Assembly: GCF_000003855.2 (NCBI RefSeq)
Contig: NW_003101679.1
Location: 3,365,558 to 3,429,557, forward strand
Direction: 5' to 3'
Origin: Blastomyces gilchristii SLH14081
Lineage: Eukaryota; Ascomycota; Eurotiomycetes; Onygenales; Ajellomycetaceae
DNA: 64,000 nt
Position numbers and translations under genes: made by a program. The notes under the pieces were generated by a model. It was not told the DNA's origin. It ran no database searches and saw only the letters and a list, made by a program, of their open reading frames with translations. This document shows positions 10,901 to 23,976 of this stretch, piece after piece. Within the stretch, counting starts at the first letter, position 1. Each line of letters starts with the position of its first letter.

Positions 10901-11875
10901 AGAAGACTTTTTCTTTGAAATATTTTCTTCAATACTTGTTAGAAGAATAGATGTAATCAGCTTTACTCTATTTTCAAGCATTTCATTTGAGATATCTTGA
11001 TTTTGATTTCAATAGAGCTCACTCTGTCTTTCAGATTTCAGCTGTTTTACTCTTTCTTCAACTACTTTTCAATCAGCTTTTTCAAAGTTATACTGATTAG
11101 AGAGAAGAGGATTTTCACTTCTTTGTTTTTCACTCAGTTCAATATCAAATTGAATGATCTCATGATCTGATTCTGAGATTTCATTTGAATCAATAGATCA
11201 GTTTATAAGTCTTTTTTCAATTAGATTTTGTGACATGAAAGTTAGATATATAATAGATTTCTGTTTCATGTCTTTTCTAAAGAATGTTTATTGATCAGAC
11301 TTGTTAACTAAATCTATTAAATGCTCAAAAGTTCATTCAATCAGTTTATCTACTCTTACTGCTCTTATGCACTCTGAGTTTCATCAGAGATAATGTGTAT
11401 TGAAGTCTTCTGCAATTATAGAGTTTTTTAAGAGACTTATATTCAAAAATTCTCTGTCAATTGTTCAGATATTGTTATTTTCTTTCAATGACTTTTCATT
11501 ATAGATATTTATAAGTTGAATAGTATCAAACTCATTATCTTTATCTATAATGTCACTCACTAGAATATCAGAGTCAGATATGATATCAAATCTTAGATTA
11601 AATTGATATCTTGATCTTTCTCTTCTATAGATCACTACTCTTGATTTTATCTCAGATTTTTCAGAAAGAAAGTAGTAATAGCTTGAATAAGAAATAATGT
11701 ACTTTTGCTCAGTATCAATATTTGATTCTTGAAGAAGTACAAAGTCAACTTTTTATTCAAATACAATCTGAACACAAGAATAAATGCAATTTGAGTTTCT
11801 ATTCACATTGTTTTAAATAAATGTGATTTTTGAAGAGTTTTTAAACTTTTTTTATTATTTTTGTTGTACATTCAT
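7925..11875 (-). pseudogene. LINE copy 1 ORF2 (EN-RT-RNase H), inactivated
   Basis: ORF2 is read on the minus strand from ATG at 11875. An AP-type endonuclease comes first, with an LLQES motif near 11730 and an EDFNTHYL relic of GDFNAHH near 11390. Reverse transcriptase follows, with the YADD box decayed to YVDD near 9770. RNase H lies at about 8850-8450, with relics of the catalytic acids in SDDS, ELF and SDSQA and a VPAHMNIHDNELAD helix. A C-terminal CSFC...H-type zinc motif lies near 8160. About 1,315 codons is normal for this class. Tryptophans are TGA throughout, so the gene is dead. ORF1 ends 29 bp upstream. Confidence 0.9.
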
Positions 11876-11904
11876 ACTAAAAGAGAGTGAAGATAGAGTA
11901 GAAT

Positions 11905-13494
11905 CTAATCACTATTAGCAGATAGTAGATTATAACTATTTTGAAAAGCAGGAATCTCAACTGCTTACATTGTATCTAGTTTATCATCAGAGTCATTTCT
12001 CAATTCTCTAATCTTAACAGATGTTTGAGAATTAAAATTCGGTTTACATTTAGCTGAAGAATTGAAGTTTGAAGATCTAGATAGTTGAGAGTTTCTTCTT
12101 TTTGAGCTTGCAGTTGCAGATTTACTAGCTTGACTTTTCTCTTCAGTTTTAGATTCACTTTGAGCTTCATCTTTTTGTCAGTTTTTCTGAGTTCTTGAAG
12201 CAAATACACATTCTTTTGAGCTAGATGCATGTTTTTCTTTACAATTAAAGCACTTAAGCAGAGTATGTTGACATATTTCATCTCTTTTTAAGCATGTTTC
12301 ATATTTATGCTGACTAGTTTTGTGATCTCTAGTATAGAAGACGCATTTTGAGTCTCAGAAATAAGAGATTACAAAGTGTTCATATCTTTGACAGTTTGAA
12401 CACTGTGTTTGAGCTTTAAGATTCATTCTTGAGTCTTTGTATTCATAAACTCTCATTTTCAAATCTGCTACTCTTACTTCAGAGATCTTTGACTGTTTAA
12501 GTGTCTTTGTATATACTAGAACAGAGGCATTTCTTCTGCTTTGTCTGAACTCAATTGAATTTAGTCATACAGGCTCTTTTCTCAGTTGAATAGAGTTGTA
12601 TTCTTCTAATTCATTTTTGAGAAGTAGCATTTCTTCTTCACAGTCAAAAATTTCAACTGAAATATTATGAAGAATGAATTTATTTCACTTTTCATCTCTC
12701 TCAGATAGAATTGTTGTATTCAGTAGAGATTCTATTACTGATTTTCAGAGAGTCTCATTCTGAATGAGAAATTCTGCTCTGAATTCAGGCATTGTAGTCA
12801 AAATAATAGAATTTTCAAAGAAAGATAACTCAATTGAAGCTATGACTGATTTTCAATCTTCAATATCAGTCATTAACTGAGAAAAGAACTGCTGATTAAT
12901 TTCATTTCTAGTTCTGAAAATGAGATTTGAGTTTAACTTGTTTTTTTGTCAGATCTTGTGATTTAAGACTTTGAGAATAAGTCTTCTATTTCTGAAGATT
13001 TGAAAGTTCTTCTCTTTATGCATTTCTTTTTTTTTCTTTTTGTGAACAGAGGTCTGAGTAATATTCTTCTCAGTTTTCTCAGAATTTTGAGTAGATTTTG
13101 AACTAGCAGGTTTAGAGACAGCAGATTCTGCTACTTGAGCATATATTTTCTTCTGATTTGAAGAAGAAGATGAAGAAGTGAAAGATGGAAAAGAGTCAGT
13201 GACTGTACTTAAAGATTTCAATGATTTTTGAATTATATTTGAAATTTCAAGTTTGAACTTGATCACTTCTTATAGTTGTCTAGCCTGAGTATGAAGAATT
13301 AACAGAACTTCTTCATTCTTCTCACTCAGACACTGTTTTCCAAGAATTTTACTTGCTTTTTCCAGTTTCTGTATTTCAAGAACTTGTTGTTTCTCTATTT
13401 CTTCCTTCTTTCTTCTCTTTAGAATTTCAATCTCAACAACAGCATCTGGGAAAACATCTTTTTTCACATTAACTGAGTGTACTCTTGAACTCAT
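11905..13494 (-). pseudogene. LINE copy 1 ORF1 (Gag-like, zinc knuckles), inactivated
   Basis: This reads from ATG at 13494 to a TAG at 11905, about 530 codons. The N-terminus is charged and helical (VVEIEILKRRKKEEIEKQQ). A serine-rich linker follows, then a domain before three cysteine/histidine knuckles near 12400-12200. The first is CSNCQRYEH, the last CFNCKEKHASSSKEC, as in ORF1 proteins of fungal LINEs that coat element RNA. The middle knuckle has lost a cysteine to tyrosine (VFYTRDH against AFCIRDH in copy 2), a RIP change. Internal TGA codons mark lost tryptophans. A second in-frame ATG lies nine bases upstream. Confidence 0.88.
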
Positions 13495-13499
13495 TTTAC

Positions 13500-14287
13500 T
13501 CACTGAATGAAAAGTTGATCAGACTGTTTCAATTGAGAGATTTATCAGTCTATTTTCAAATGAAAAGTTGGTCAGACTGTTTCAATTGAGAGGTTTATTA
13601 ATCTATTTTCAAATGAAAAGTTGATCAGACTGTTTCAGTTGAGAGATTTATTAGTCTATTTTCAATTAAAAAGTTGATCGAACTGTTTCAAAAGAAGAAT
13701 GAAAGACTTTTGTGTATAAAACACCTGATTTCTTTTCACACTAGTTCAGTAACTAGGTTAGATTTTTGAAGAGAATCTAATAAACTAAAATTGATTTTTA
13801 AGATAAATTAATAAAATCTTTACAAACTCTTTCTTGAGATACAGTGAGGAAAAGTATGATATCAATTGATAATAAATCAGATAATATGACAGTTTTTAAG
13901 AGAAAAACTGACAAAAAATAAGTCAATTTTTTGCAGAGAAATTGATTAAAACTATTCAATTTTATTCTAAATCATTCAATTCTTCTCACATAACAAGTGT
14001 GCAACTCAAATCAGTTAAAAAAGAGTGTAAAAGAGAATTAAGTATTAATGAAAGCTCTTCAGTCACTGAAAAAGTAATTCTTACTTAAAAGAATATGAAA
14101 TTATGACAGAAAACAACTCTGTTTTTAATTCTTTGTAAGAATATTGTGTAAAACTCAGAGAAAAACACCTTACTTTTTCAAGAGAAGTAAAAAACTATTT
14201 GTAAGATCATTTTTTTTTTTTGCATTAACTGATATAGAAGAATGAGATAGAAACTGCTAAGATATACACTACTGTATACTCTCTATT
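13500..14287 (-). other. LINE copy 1 leader, RIP-mutated part
   Basis: No gene is visible here. It is leader sequence upstream of ORF1. Just upstream of ORF1, at about 13505-13690, lie three short imperfect repeats of about 63 bp containing GAAAAGTTGATCAGACTG. A T-run lies at 14210-14221. LINE copy 2 carries the same region at 25580-26310 with fewer of the short repeats. Confidence 0.7.
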
Positions 14288-14790
14288 AGACTGGCCGCCT
14301 GAATCATGAATTTCACGTTTGATTCCATTTGATCTGATCTCATACATTTCTTGGCGTGAATCCCGCTGGGACTGGCTATCAAAAAAACATGTAAAGTGAC
14401 TATATATCAGATCTTAAAATGGAACCATGACTTGAAAAAAATGAGAAAGTGATCTCATTTGATCCCATTTAGTCCCATTCTTGGCATAAAGTGACTATTT
14501 TTAGACATTTTAAGGTTTTTTTAGACTATTTTTAATTTTTTAAAAAGTAACGCTTTTTGGTAACACTCAAATGAGATTTAAAGTCATTTAAAGCAATAAA
14601 AATAATTTAAATTGAGAAGTGGAAATCATGGTCTCATTTGGAAAATGTGACAAGAGTAGACAGTAAGTCTCACTGAGACAGTATGAGACTACTATCTAAT
14701 GTTAAAACTGTGTAATGAGATCAGTCGAATTGGTAATGAGACTATCAAAAAATCTGGTCCTGATCTCAGACATGGTCACACGATCAGTCT
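14288..14790. mobile_element. MITE-like derivative of TirE (503 bp)
   Basis: A 503-bp element with ends AGACTGGCCG and CGATCAGTCT is flanked by a 10-bp duplication, ACTCTCTATT (14278-14287) and ACTCTCTATC (14791-14800). LINE copy 2 has the uninterrupted site at about 26308-26320. Its left end is the inverted right end of TirE (49400-49528), and its right end is the inverted left end of TirE (36086-36130). It is thus a deletion product that keeps only termini. It encodes nothing I can identify and would depend on a TirE transposase. Confidence 0.88.
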
Positions 14791-15099
14791 ACTCTCTATC
14801 AAGACTTTCTCTCTTCAGAGTCTTGATATTATAGAGAATATAAGTCTGTTTCTATATGATAATATAAATATTATTAGTGAGATGTGAAGGAACTGGTTAT
14901 TTATATCTCAAAATAGAAGACTTTGTCAATGATTATATTACTATAGATTTAATTCTCAAATTCAATAGAAATCTAGTATTGCTGTTCTCAATTCCTTGCA
15001 GAATCTATTGAATATTGAGATATTAAAACTAGATTTAATATATCTCACTGTGCAGGGATCAAAGGCTCAGTCAGATCTTGAGATATACTGAATTTATAG

Positions 15100-15775
15100 T
15101 TGTTGATGTGCTGTTGACTTATTCTGTTGACTTATTGTCCACCAGTTATATATCAAGTACTGTTGCTAAGGTATCTTTTTGTATTGTTCTCCTGAGGATG
15201 AGCCAGATTGAGAGGGGCGGTACAAGGGTGAGACTTGGCGTTGATGTCTAGATACACTGAAGACAGACAGGGTATTCACGGAGGTTGCACTTCAGAAGTG
15301 TCTGTTGATTATGTGCTTGATATTATTGCTGAGGTATCTTTTTGTATTTTTCTGCCGGGGATGGGCCAGATTGAGAAGGGCGGTACGAGGGTGAGACTTG
15401 GCGTTGATGTTTTGGAACATCAAAGATGGACAGGGTTTTCGCGGATGTCGCTTCTCTGATATCTCCACAATTACAGATCGGGGATCTTTCAAAATTGAGA
15501 AGATTGGTGCATATGGCTAGGTCTTTTCACCTTACAATTTGTATGGCAATTTGGCCCGGGGTTGTGGTGTGGTAGGGGAGAACGGGGGATAATCCCACAC
15601 AGGAGTTTCAAACAACGTCTGGTTCACGTTTGGCTGGATAACTCCACCACCACACGGGGTATGCGGTCAGCGATGGGGTCAAAATGCTCGTATGATTGAG
15701 GGCTTTTCGATGGATCTATCGGCGGGTTCTTATTCAAAAAATCGAGCGAGTTTGTGGTGGAGCGGTGTCTTATGA
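15100..15775 (-). promoter_or_regulatory. GC-preserved 5' leader of LINE copy 1 with tandem units
   Basis: The outermost part of the LINE 5' leader is rich in CG, CC and GG, unlike the body. It contains two related units spaced 163 bp apart (GGTATCTTTTTGTATT at 15170 and 15333), each followed by a near-identical GGGCCAGATTGAGA to GACTTGGCGTTGATGT stretch. Beyond these a unique segment of about 330 bp reaches the element's 5' end. The same organisation is seen at 26620-27241. Repeated units upstream of a LINE coding region often carry the promoter, which is my inference here. Open frames across it are not conserved between the copies. Confidence 0.7.
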
Positions 15776-16090
15776 ATAGTGTACAAAGAAGCAGTGAGTG
15801 AAAGAGCATCTGATTGATGTTACTCTGCTTGTTGAGGAAAAACTTCACACTCAGGCAAATGCCACATATGTGAACAGATGAGATGTGAGAAAGGAAATAC
15901 AAGTAGTGAATCAGATTCAAAGAAGAATGCTCTCTACTCAGAAGAATAAAAGAGAGATAATCATCATCAAAGTTATATAATAATAACAGAAAACAGAAAT
16001 CAGAAATCATATAACAATATAATCATATAATAATATAATGATATAATAATATAACAATAGATATTATGCAATTAATGAGAAATTACTGAA

Positions 16091-17250
16091 ATGAACATCT
16101 CTTCTAGTTAATATAAACACTCTTCTCTTCTATCTGGACTGGAAAATATGCAGAATCTCTCAGAGAATTTACTCAAAGCAGTAAGAAAAGCAGCTGAGAT
16201 CACTAAATCAGAAGTGAAACTCTGTATGTGTACAAGAACTCTAAATAAGATCAAGGCCTTGTGTACACAGTTATTATTATTATTATTCTTATTCTTCAAT
16301 TATAGATGTATGCAGTCAGAGACTATGACATCTACCTGAGAACTAAAAGTTCTCAGGGTTTTTTCTATATCTATAAAGTTAACTATTATACATTCACCGA
16401 TTTCAGATATGCAAAATCAGAAAATTCCAGCTCAGTATATAAAAACTGTTTACAAATTGCAGTATTTTAACATCTTCTGATACTTTGAAACCATTTGACA
16501 TGACAAAAGAAAAGAGAACACAGTCTTAAAGATAGACACATTAAATAGATAGGTAGAAAAGAATAGAAAGAAAAAAGTAAAGCAATTTGTGTACACAGTG
16601 ACAGGCTGAGACACAAGCTAAGCAACAATTGATATTCACTGCAGATCCAGTATTTACTATGAAGAGCTTCACTGATGTCATCATTATCATTAATAAGAAT
16701 AGAGAAAATCAGGTCATAGACCTGTAATAAGAGATCAAATATTTACATAGACAGATAATTACACTGAAGCTGAAGATTTCATCACAATCATTGATAACTT
16801 GCTTAGAAGTATACACATTATCTGAGACTGCTGTGCAGAAGGAGAATTCAAACATGAAATATTTTAAGTCAGAAGATCTGTCAGAGTCACTAAGCTTCAA
16901 TGATAACTGAAAAAATAATACTGCAATCAGCTGACTAAGTCAGATATAATTATATTATCAGATTGAACATGAACTCACAGACAGACAGTTAATGAAATTT
17001 TAACAAGTCTTAAGATCTGCTGTGTTTCTACATGAAAAAGTGAAGTTATTATAAATAATCAGTGAAAAGATGAATCTCACAGATCTGTAGTGATATTCAT
17101 TTCTATGAACATGAAATGAGTTTTTCAAATGAATCTTATACCACTTTGAGAAAGTGAACATATGAGATAAGTGATATAAATACTTCACTGAGTGTAGATA
17201 AGTGAGTAATCTTATATTATACTTCACACACTTCAGCTTACACTATCTTA
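16091..17250 (+). pseudogene. GypA gag relic (split by LINE copy 4)
   Basis: The plus frame with ATG at 16091 or 16148 gives a helical N-terminal segment, NLSENLLKAVRKAAEITKSE. It runs into the 12-bp duplication and resumes in frame at 16599 (QAETQAKQQLIFTADP). Further on, in a shifted frame, come IEHELTDRQLMKF and similar stretches. Its position between the leader and the protease identifies it as gag, though I cannot match individual Gag subdomains. TAA and TGA codons and frameshifts abound. Confidence 0.55.
16271..16586 (-). mobile_element. LINE copy 4 (5'-truncated, 316 bp)
   Basis: Only the last ~316 bp of the LINE are present: an interrupted (AAT)n tail, the hairpin and part of the 3' UTR. 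A perfect 12-bp target duplication, TTGTGTACACAG, lies at 16259-16270 and 16587-16598. It sits inside the GypA gag relic. Removing it with one copy of the duplication restores the gag frame. Such 5' truncation is typical of target-primed reverse transcription. Confidence 0.93.
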
Positions 17251-19625
17251 CATTGAATAAAGAGCTTTCAACATCTTTCTGTTTACAGATCTTTATTCAT
17301 AGTCTTATATCTGAGTTGAGAGTGAAATAAAAATGTTTAACCTTATAATCAGACACAGTGAAAGAAGTATATAATATTCTCATTATACAGAAGTAAGTAA
17401 GTCAATTGTAATAGAAAATACTATAATCAAGTATGTCTTAGTAGAGAATGAATAATCAGACTTCTATAACATAAGTCATACACTCAGACACAATGAATCT
17501 AGATTTGAATGTCATTACTAAAGCACTGAATCTCTCAAAAAAGAGATTCTCTGAATGAAAATCTTGATATTATAAGTATCAAGCTTGCTTCAACTGCAGA
17601 TGCTAAAATCATGATGCAAAGAATTACACACAGCATGCACAGTCAAGAGAAGCAAGAAAGTCAAAAAACTAGCAGAATCAGTAAGCTCAGAGACACTCAC
17701 TGATATTCTATAAAAAGTCTTCAAAGTGAAAGAGATGCCTGTGTTAGATGACTCTCTAAATCCTGCAAATATCAAGAGAAGGCAGACTTCTGAATAACAT
17801 GCAGATGAGAATGATGAAGCAGATACTTATCTCAATGTCTTAAGATCTGAAATGTTTATGTGTAAAGAACACTTGAATAAGAATTGAGAGATGACTGTAA
17901 AAGTGTTAGCAGATACAGAAGCTTCTACACAATATATTGATAATTATATAATTCAAAGACTAAAAGAGGTCTGCTAAGTGAAGAATTTCTAATATATAAG
18001 ATTGTTTAATAACTAATATTTAGTATTATCTGCAAGAGTAAGAGTTCCCTTACACTTCAGAGAATGATCTTGCTATATCTGAGTGTGAGAGCTGCAGAAC
18101 ATGAAATACAATCTTATTCTCAGACTTAATTAATTTCAAAGATTTAATATGCAGATTTAATGATGTACATATTCTATACAGTTAACTGATAGAAAGAAAA
18201 CAGTTCATACAATTCTATCAACTGATATGAGAAGGACATTTCACATCTCTGATATAGAAGGGTTAAATCTGCTTATACATTAACAAGTAAAGAGACCAAT
18301 TCACAAGATATCATCTGAAAGTATTCTGTATATTATACAGGATCTGAAAGCAGAGAAAACCAAGATACAGAATATATAGAAGAACAAGTGTATGAAGAAA
18401 CTTCTGAAGAAGTATAAGAAGATCTTTCAAACAGATCTTTTACTGAAATTGCTGCCAGAATGAGGATTCATGCATGAGATTAACATGAAGAACATGAAAT
18501 CAGTCAATCAGAATGTATACTCTCTGTTATAAACACATCTTAAAGAACAGAAGCATCAGATTACAGACCTTCTAGAACATGATCTTATACAATTCTCATC
18601 AAGTATATAAGACTTCTCAGTTCTATTTATAAAAAAGATGAGTGAGGAGTGACAGATATGTATCAATTATCAAGCACTTAACAAGCTTACAATCAAAAAT
18701 AAATATTCACTGTCACAGATTCAATAATAGTTGAATACAGTTAAAAACACTCAATATCTATCAAAGATCAATCTTCTCTCAGAATACTAGCAGATCTGTG
18801 TAGACAAACTGTCAGTACTGTGAACAGCATTTAATATGTAATGAGAAAAGTTCAAATTCCTGACAATGTCATTCAGTCTGATAAATGCATTCATCATCTT
18901 TTAAATAATGATGAATACAATTCTCTATAAATAGAATGAAATCTCATACCTTGTATATCTGAATGACATCTTAGTTTTCTCAAACTCATATAATAAACAT
19001 CTAAAGTATCTCAATGAAGTGCTTACAACTCTGACAGAGTATAAGCTCTATATTAAATCAATCAAGTGAGTGTTTGAAACAGAAGAGTTAAAGTTCATGA
19101 GACATGTAATGAGTGATGACTGTATACACTTTATCTCAGAGATATTGAAAGTCATAGTGAATTTATCATGACTGAGAAATATACACTATATACAACAGTT
19201 TCTTAAGTTGGTCTCATATTATCACAGATTTATTAAAGATTGTGCATGAATAGCTGTATCACTCTCAGATCTCTTAAGAGAAACAGATATCAATATGCAG
19301 AAGAAGAAGTTTCACTCAATTATTTGAAATATTATATGCAAAGAGGTCTTGCGCACACTGAGAGAACATGTGACAATATTCTTAGTGCTTATTCAATCAG
19401 ATTATGATAAACCTTTTTACATCAAGACACACATATCTAAATAAGCTATCAGAGACACTCTTCTGCAGATAAGTGAGAACAATAAGCTGCACTCAGTGAT
19501 ATACAACACTAGAAAACTATCAGGCGCTGAGCTTAATTATTCAGTGTATGAAAAGAAATTGCTAGCAATCAAGCACACACTGACATTGTGAGATAGATAT
19601 ATCAACAACAGATATATAATAACAG
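17251..19625 (+). pseudogene. GypA pol relic, part 1: protease, RT, RNase H start
   Basis: An aspartic protease motif, DTGAS mutated to DTEAS, lies at 17911-17925 within VLADTEASTQYIDN. Reverse transcriptase follows at about 18480-19000. It includes KNKYSLSQIQ and the catalytic box YLNDILVFS (18955-18981), in which the first Asp of YxDD has become Asn. The connection and RNase H region follows, with LSGAELNYSVYEKKLLAIKH at about 19520-19585. LINE copy 2 interrupts it at 19625. Tryptophans are TGA throughout. This is the enzyme that would copy the element's RNA into DNA, and it is inactive here. Confidence 0.87.
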
Positions 19626-19996
19626 TTATTATTATTATTATTCTTCAATTATAGATGTATGCAGTCAGAGACTATGACATCTACCTGAGAACTTTTAGTT
19701 CTCAGGGTTTTTCCTATATCTGTAAAGTTAACTATTATACATTCATCAATTTCAGATATGTAAAATCAGAAAATTCTGGCTCAGAATACAAAAACTGTTT
19801 ACAAATTGCAGTGTTTTAACATCTTCTGATACTTTGAAATCATTTGACAATATCATGACAAAGGAAAAGAGAACGCAGTCTTAAAGATAGACACATTAAA
19901 TAGATAGATAGAAAGAAATTAAAAGAAAAAGATAAAGTAAAGAGAGACTGTAACAAAACAAATTATTAAAAGATAGTATATAGCTGTTTTAACAGA

Positions 19997-22900
19997 CTAT
20001 ATCTGATTGATTTTCTCCTCTTCATATTCAGATAATTCTGAATTTAGCCATTTTCTTGTAGCTGATTGAGTTTCTAATAGAAAGTCTATTAAGTATTTAA
20101 TTCCTGTCTCAGTTGAGAATAAGAATCCCATATTTAATTGATTTAAATCATACTTCTCTTTCAATCTGGCTCTGAGACTATTGTATAATGCACAGTGTAT
20201 TACAATATACTCAGGATTCTCATTTGCATTGCAGAATGAGCATTCTATTGAGTCAAATCTATCATCAAATCTTTGTATATAAGATTTGAAATAGTCATAT
20301 CCTAGTTTCAGCTGTATTATAGATGAGAATATTTTCTTTTTACATTTAATTGAACAAGATTTTCACTTGAGTTTTGTTTCAAATCTTGAATAATATATAC
20401 TCTTCTTTTGTTTCTGTCAGCTTTCATTTCACTTGTTTAAATAAGATTCTTTTATTTTTCTCTTCATAAAAGATCAGAATATAATTTTTTGAATAGATCT
20501 GCTTAATTCTGTATTCTTTTTTACAGCTGAATCAGTCAATTCATTATCATGAATATTCATATAAGCAGGAACTTAGTGTAGATGAATTATCAGCTTTGAT
20601 ATTCTTCTCTTTTGAATTTTTAAAACAGAGTTTAAGATCAGTTCATGATTCATTTGATTATTACAAATCTGACTATTTCTAAGTCTTTTTAAAGCAGCTT
20701 GACTATCAGAGAATATTCATATCTCTTTCAAACTATTTTCTCTTTTATAAGATTTTATTTCAATGAGTTTGAAAGCTTTCACTATTATAAATAGTTCAGT
20801 ATCAAAGACTTCAGATTCACAGTCTAGATTTCAGAAATCTAAGATAAAATTAATATTATCTTCAGTATAAGCAATGTCTGCATCTAATCTATTTAAATTC
20901 TCATTTTTTAAGTCATCTGAATAAATCAGAATAGAGTCTTTTATATTGATTGTAGAAATTCTCTTTAAATACTATTCATATTCTTTCTCTTTTCATAGTT
21001 CACTTATTTATAAGTCTATAAGAGATTCAAGCTTTTCTCTTCAAAGAGATAACTTCTCATGAATAACTTTTTCAATATTTAAAGAAGACACTTGATTTTT
21101 AATCAGAGAGTATAGTCTGTACAGTTGAGAAGACATTTTCTTTAAAGAATTATTTTCATTTCAATCAAGAAATCTATTTCAATTCAGTTCATTTTCAGAG
21201 TTAATTGATGAAAATAAAGAAGAGACTCTTTCTCTGATTATATGATTTGAGATCATCTTTATAACTCTCAGAGCATAGTTCATACAGATCTTTTCAAATC
21301 TAATAGCAGAAGAAGGAATTGAAGCTTCAATTTTCATTGCTTTAATAGAAGATCATTTGAATGCTCTCAGAATTCTTCTCAAGACTCTGTTTTACAGACT
21401 TTGAAAGAGTTCAGTGAAATTCTCTTGATTATTTCATCAAACTTGAACTTTATAATCAGCTACTGATGTAATACACACTATATATAACTGTCTCATAGCC
21501 TGGAAGAATAGACCTCTCTCTGTATTTGATAGTCTGATTATATTGTTCAATAGTCTTTCTGCCTTGACAGTTCTTTGTTAAATGTGATATTTAAAATTTA
21601 ACTTGAAGTTTAATCATACTTCTAATCATTTGACATTTACACTGGGTTTAATCTCTCTATTTAAAAGAGTTAGAGATAGTTCTTTCTCATTGAATCTAGA
21701 AAAGAAATGAATTAACTCAGTTTTATTCATATTAAATTGAATTTAATTGATATCTGCTCTAATAAAGATTTTCTTTGCAGCTTCTTCAATCACTTTCAAA
21801 TTCTCTTTAATAGTTTTTGAGCTGTAGACTAGATTAATATCATTCATATAACTTGAAGATTGCACTATTCTTATGTTTCTATTTTTAAGTAGATATGCAG
21901 TGTATATTACAAATAAAATGAGTGAGATTAAAGATTCTTACAGTACTTCTATTTTTATCTCAGTCTTGTCTTATTTTATTTCATCAAAGAAAAGTTGTAT
22001 AATTCTTTTAGATATAAAACAGTTCACTCATTTTATTAGAGAAAGTGACAGTTTTAACATCTTTAATATCTGAATTAACTTTGACTTTGAAACATGATCA
22101 AATGCTTCTTTTATATCAATAAAAACTGCAGTTGAGATCAGATCTTCATACTTTGCTATTTGAATATTATAAACAACTGAGAGAACAGTGTCAATTGTAG
22201 AACACTATTTTCTATCTCTCATTTATTCACTGAATAAAAGAGAATCACTGATAGAGCTTATAAAAGATAGTTAAGTAGCTATTATCTTTTCTAAAATCTT
22301 TCCTAGACAGTTCAATCAAGATATTACTCTATATGACTTGAGAGTTGAAGTTTTTCTATTAGGTTTTGCAAGAATCACTTCAGTGTCTTCTCTCCAGTAT
22401 TCAGAATAATATTCATTTTTCAAGAGATTGAAAAAGAGCTCACAATATTCATTCTTTAAGTAGAAGTATGTATTTTGAATAATTAAGTGATTAATTGAAT
22501 CAGGTCCTGCAGCAGTCTTAACTGAACTTGAGAAGATAGCTGACTCTAATTCATCTTAAGTAAGATCAGGCCATTCCCAGTCATTTTCATTAATATAGTT
22601 GAGAAGTGATATATTCTCTTCCTCTGAATCTGAATCTGATGAGTTTTGAAAGAGAGTTCTTATAAAAGCTTAACATTTTTTCTCAAAAGACTTTGCTGTA
22701 TATGATTCATTCTGAAACTCATATTCTAAGATTGAAAGTTTTGCTACACTTCTTATTTTAGTATAGTTAAAAGCTTTAAAAACTTCTTTTTCTTATACTT
22801 CTTTAAGAAATTTATTTCAGCAGTCTGTTTTAGTTTTTTTAATATCTGAAAAATATTCATTTCTGACAGCTTTGAACTCTTTATCAGAAATTATATCATT

Positions 22901-23953
22901 CTTTCAATCTCTTCTAGTAGTAGTCAATTGTTTCCTTTTAGATGTGATATTCTCATTTCATCAAGATTTTGAATACTCAGAAGACTTTCTCTTTGAAATA
23001 TTGTCTTTAACACTTACTAGAATAATAGATGTAATAAGCTTCACTCTATTCTCAAGTATTTCATTTGAGATATCTTGATCAGGATTTCAATACAGCTCAC
23101 TCTGTCTTTCAGATTTTAACAGTTTTATACTTTCTTCAACTGCCTTTCAGTCAGCTTTTTCAAAGTTAAACTGATTAGAGAGAAGAGAGTTTTCACTCAT
23201 TTATTTCTCACTCAGTTCAATATCAAATTGAATAATCTCATGATCTGATTCTGATGTCTCATTTCAATCAATAAATCAGTTTATAAGTCTTTTTTCTATT
23301 AGATTTTGTGATATGAAGATTGGATGTATAATAGATTTCTGTTTCATGTCTTTTCTAAAGAATGTTTATTAATCAGACTTGTTAATTAAATCTATTGAAT
23401 GCTCAAAGATTCAATCAATCAGATTATCAGCTCTTACTGCTCTTTTGCATTCTGAATTTCATCAGAGATAATGTGCATTGAAATCTCCTATAATTATGGA
23501 GTTTCTTAATGCAGTTATATTCAGAAATTCTCTATTAATTATCCAGATGTTATTATTTTTCTTCAATGACTTTTCATTATAGATATTTATAAGCTGTATA
23601 GTATCAAACTCATTCTCTTTATTCATAGTATCACTCACCAGAATATCAGAGTCAGACATGATACTAAATCTTAGATTAAATTAATATCTTGATCTCTTGC
23701 TTTCATAGATCACTACTCTTAACTTTATCTCAGACTTTTGAGATAAAAAGCAGCAGTAGCTTGAATGAAAAATAACATATTTTTACTCAGCATTAAAATT
23801 CAGCTTCTGAAGTAGTATAAAATCAACTTTTTATTCAAATGTAATTTAAAGACAAGAATAAATACAATTTGAGTTTCTATTCACATTATTTTAAATAAAT
23901 GTGATTTTTGAAGAGTTTTTAAACTTTTTTTGTTGTTTTTATTGTATATTCAT
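19997..23953 (-). pseudogene. LINE copy 2 ORF2 (EN-RT-RNase H), inactivated
   Basis: This is the same ORF2 as in LINE copy 1, starting at ATG 23953. The endonuclease motif is better kept, GDFNAHYL near 23475, within a 65-codon open stretch at 23462-23659. The RT start is also less mutated here than in copy 1. RNase H and the C-terminal zinc motif are recognisable but broken by TGA and TAA. It is useful for reconstructing which bases were original, because its lesions differ from those in copies 1 and 3. Confidence 0.88.
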
Positions 23954-23976
23954 ACTAAAAGAGAGTAGAGTGGAAT

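Larger units (their letters stand above)
7552..15775 (-). mobile_element. LINE copy 1 (full-length, I/Tad1-like)
   Basis: A complete non-LTR retrotransposon on the minus strand, about 7.7 kb without the MITE inside it. It is flanked by the target duplication ATAGTGTACA (7542-7551 and 15776-15785). Its 3' end is an (AAT)n tail, seen here as ATT repeats at 7552-7568. In element order it has a GC-rich leader (15775 to about 13500), ORF1 with zinc knuckles, ORF2 with endonuclease, reverse transcriptase and RNase H, and a short 3' UTR with a hairpin. RNase H after RT, and ORF1 with CCHC-type knuckles, fit the I/Tad1 groups known in fungi. Confidence 0.92.

Noticed and set aside
7925..11875. Alternative genetic code with TGA as tryptophan
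   Set aside because: TGA stands for tryptophan in all elements, but some homologous sites are TAA (LINE copy 2, TirE copy 1) and other residues show matching C-to-T or G-to-A loss. RIP explains all of these and a code change does not.
15624..16010. 128-codon minus-strand ORF
   Set aside because: It spans the 5' junction of LINE copy 1 and antisense GypA leader, so it cannot be one gene.
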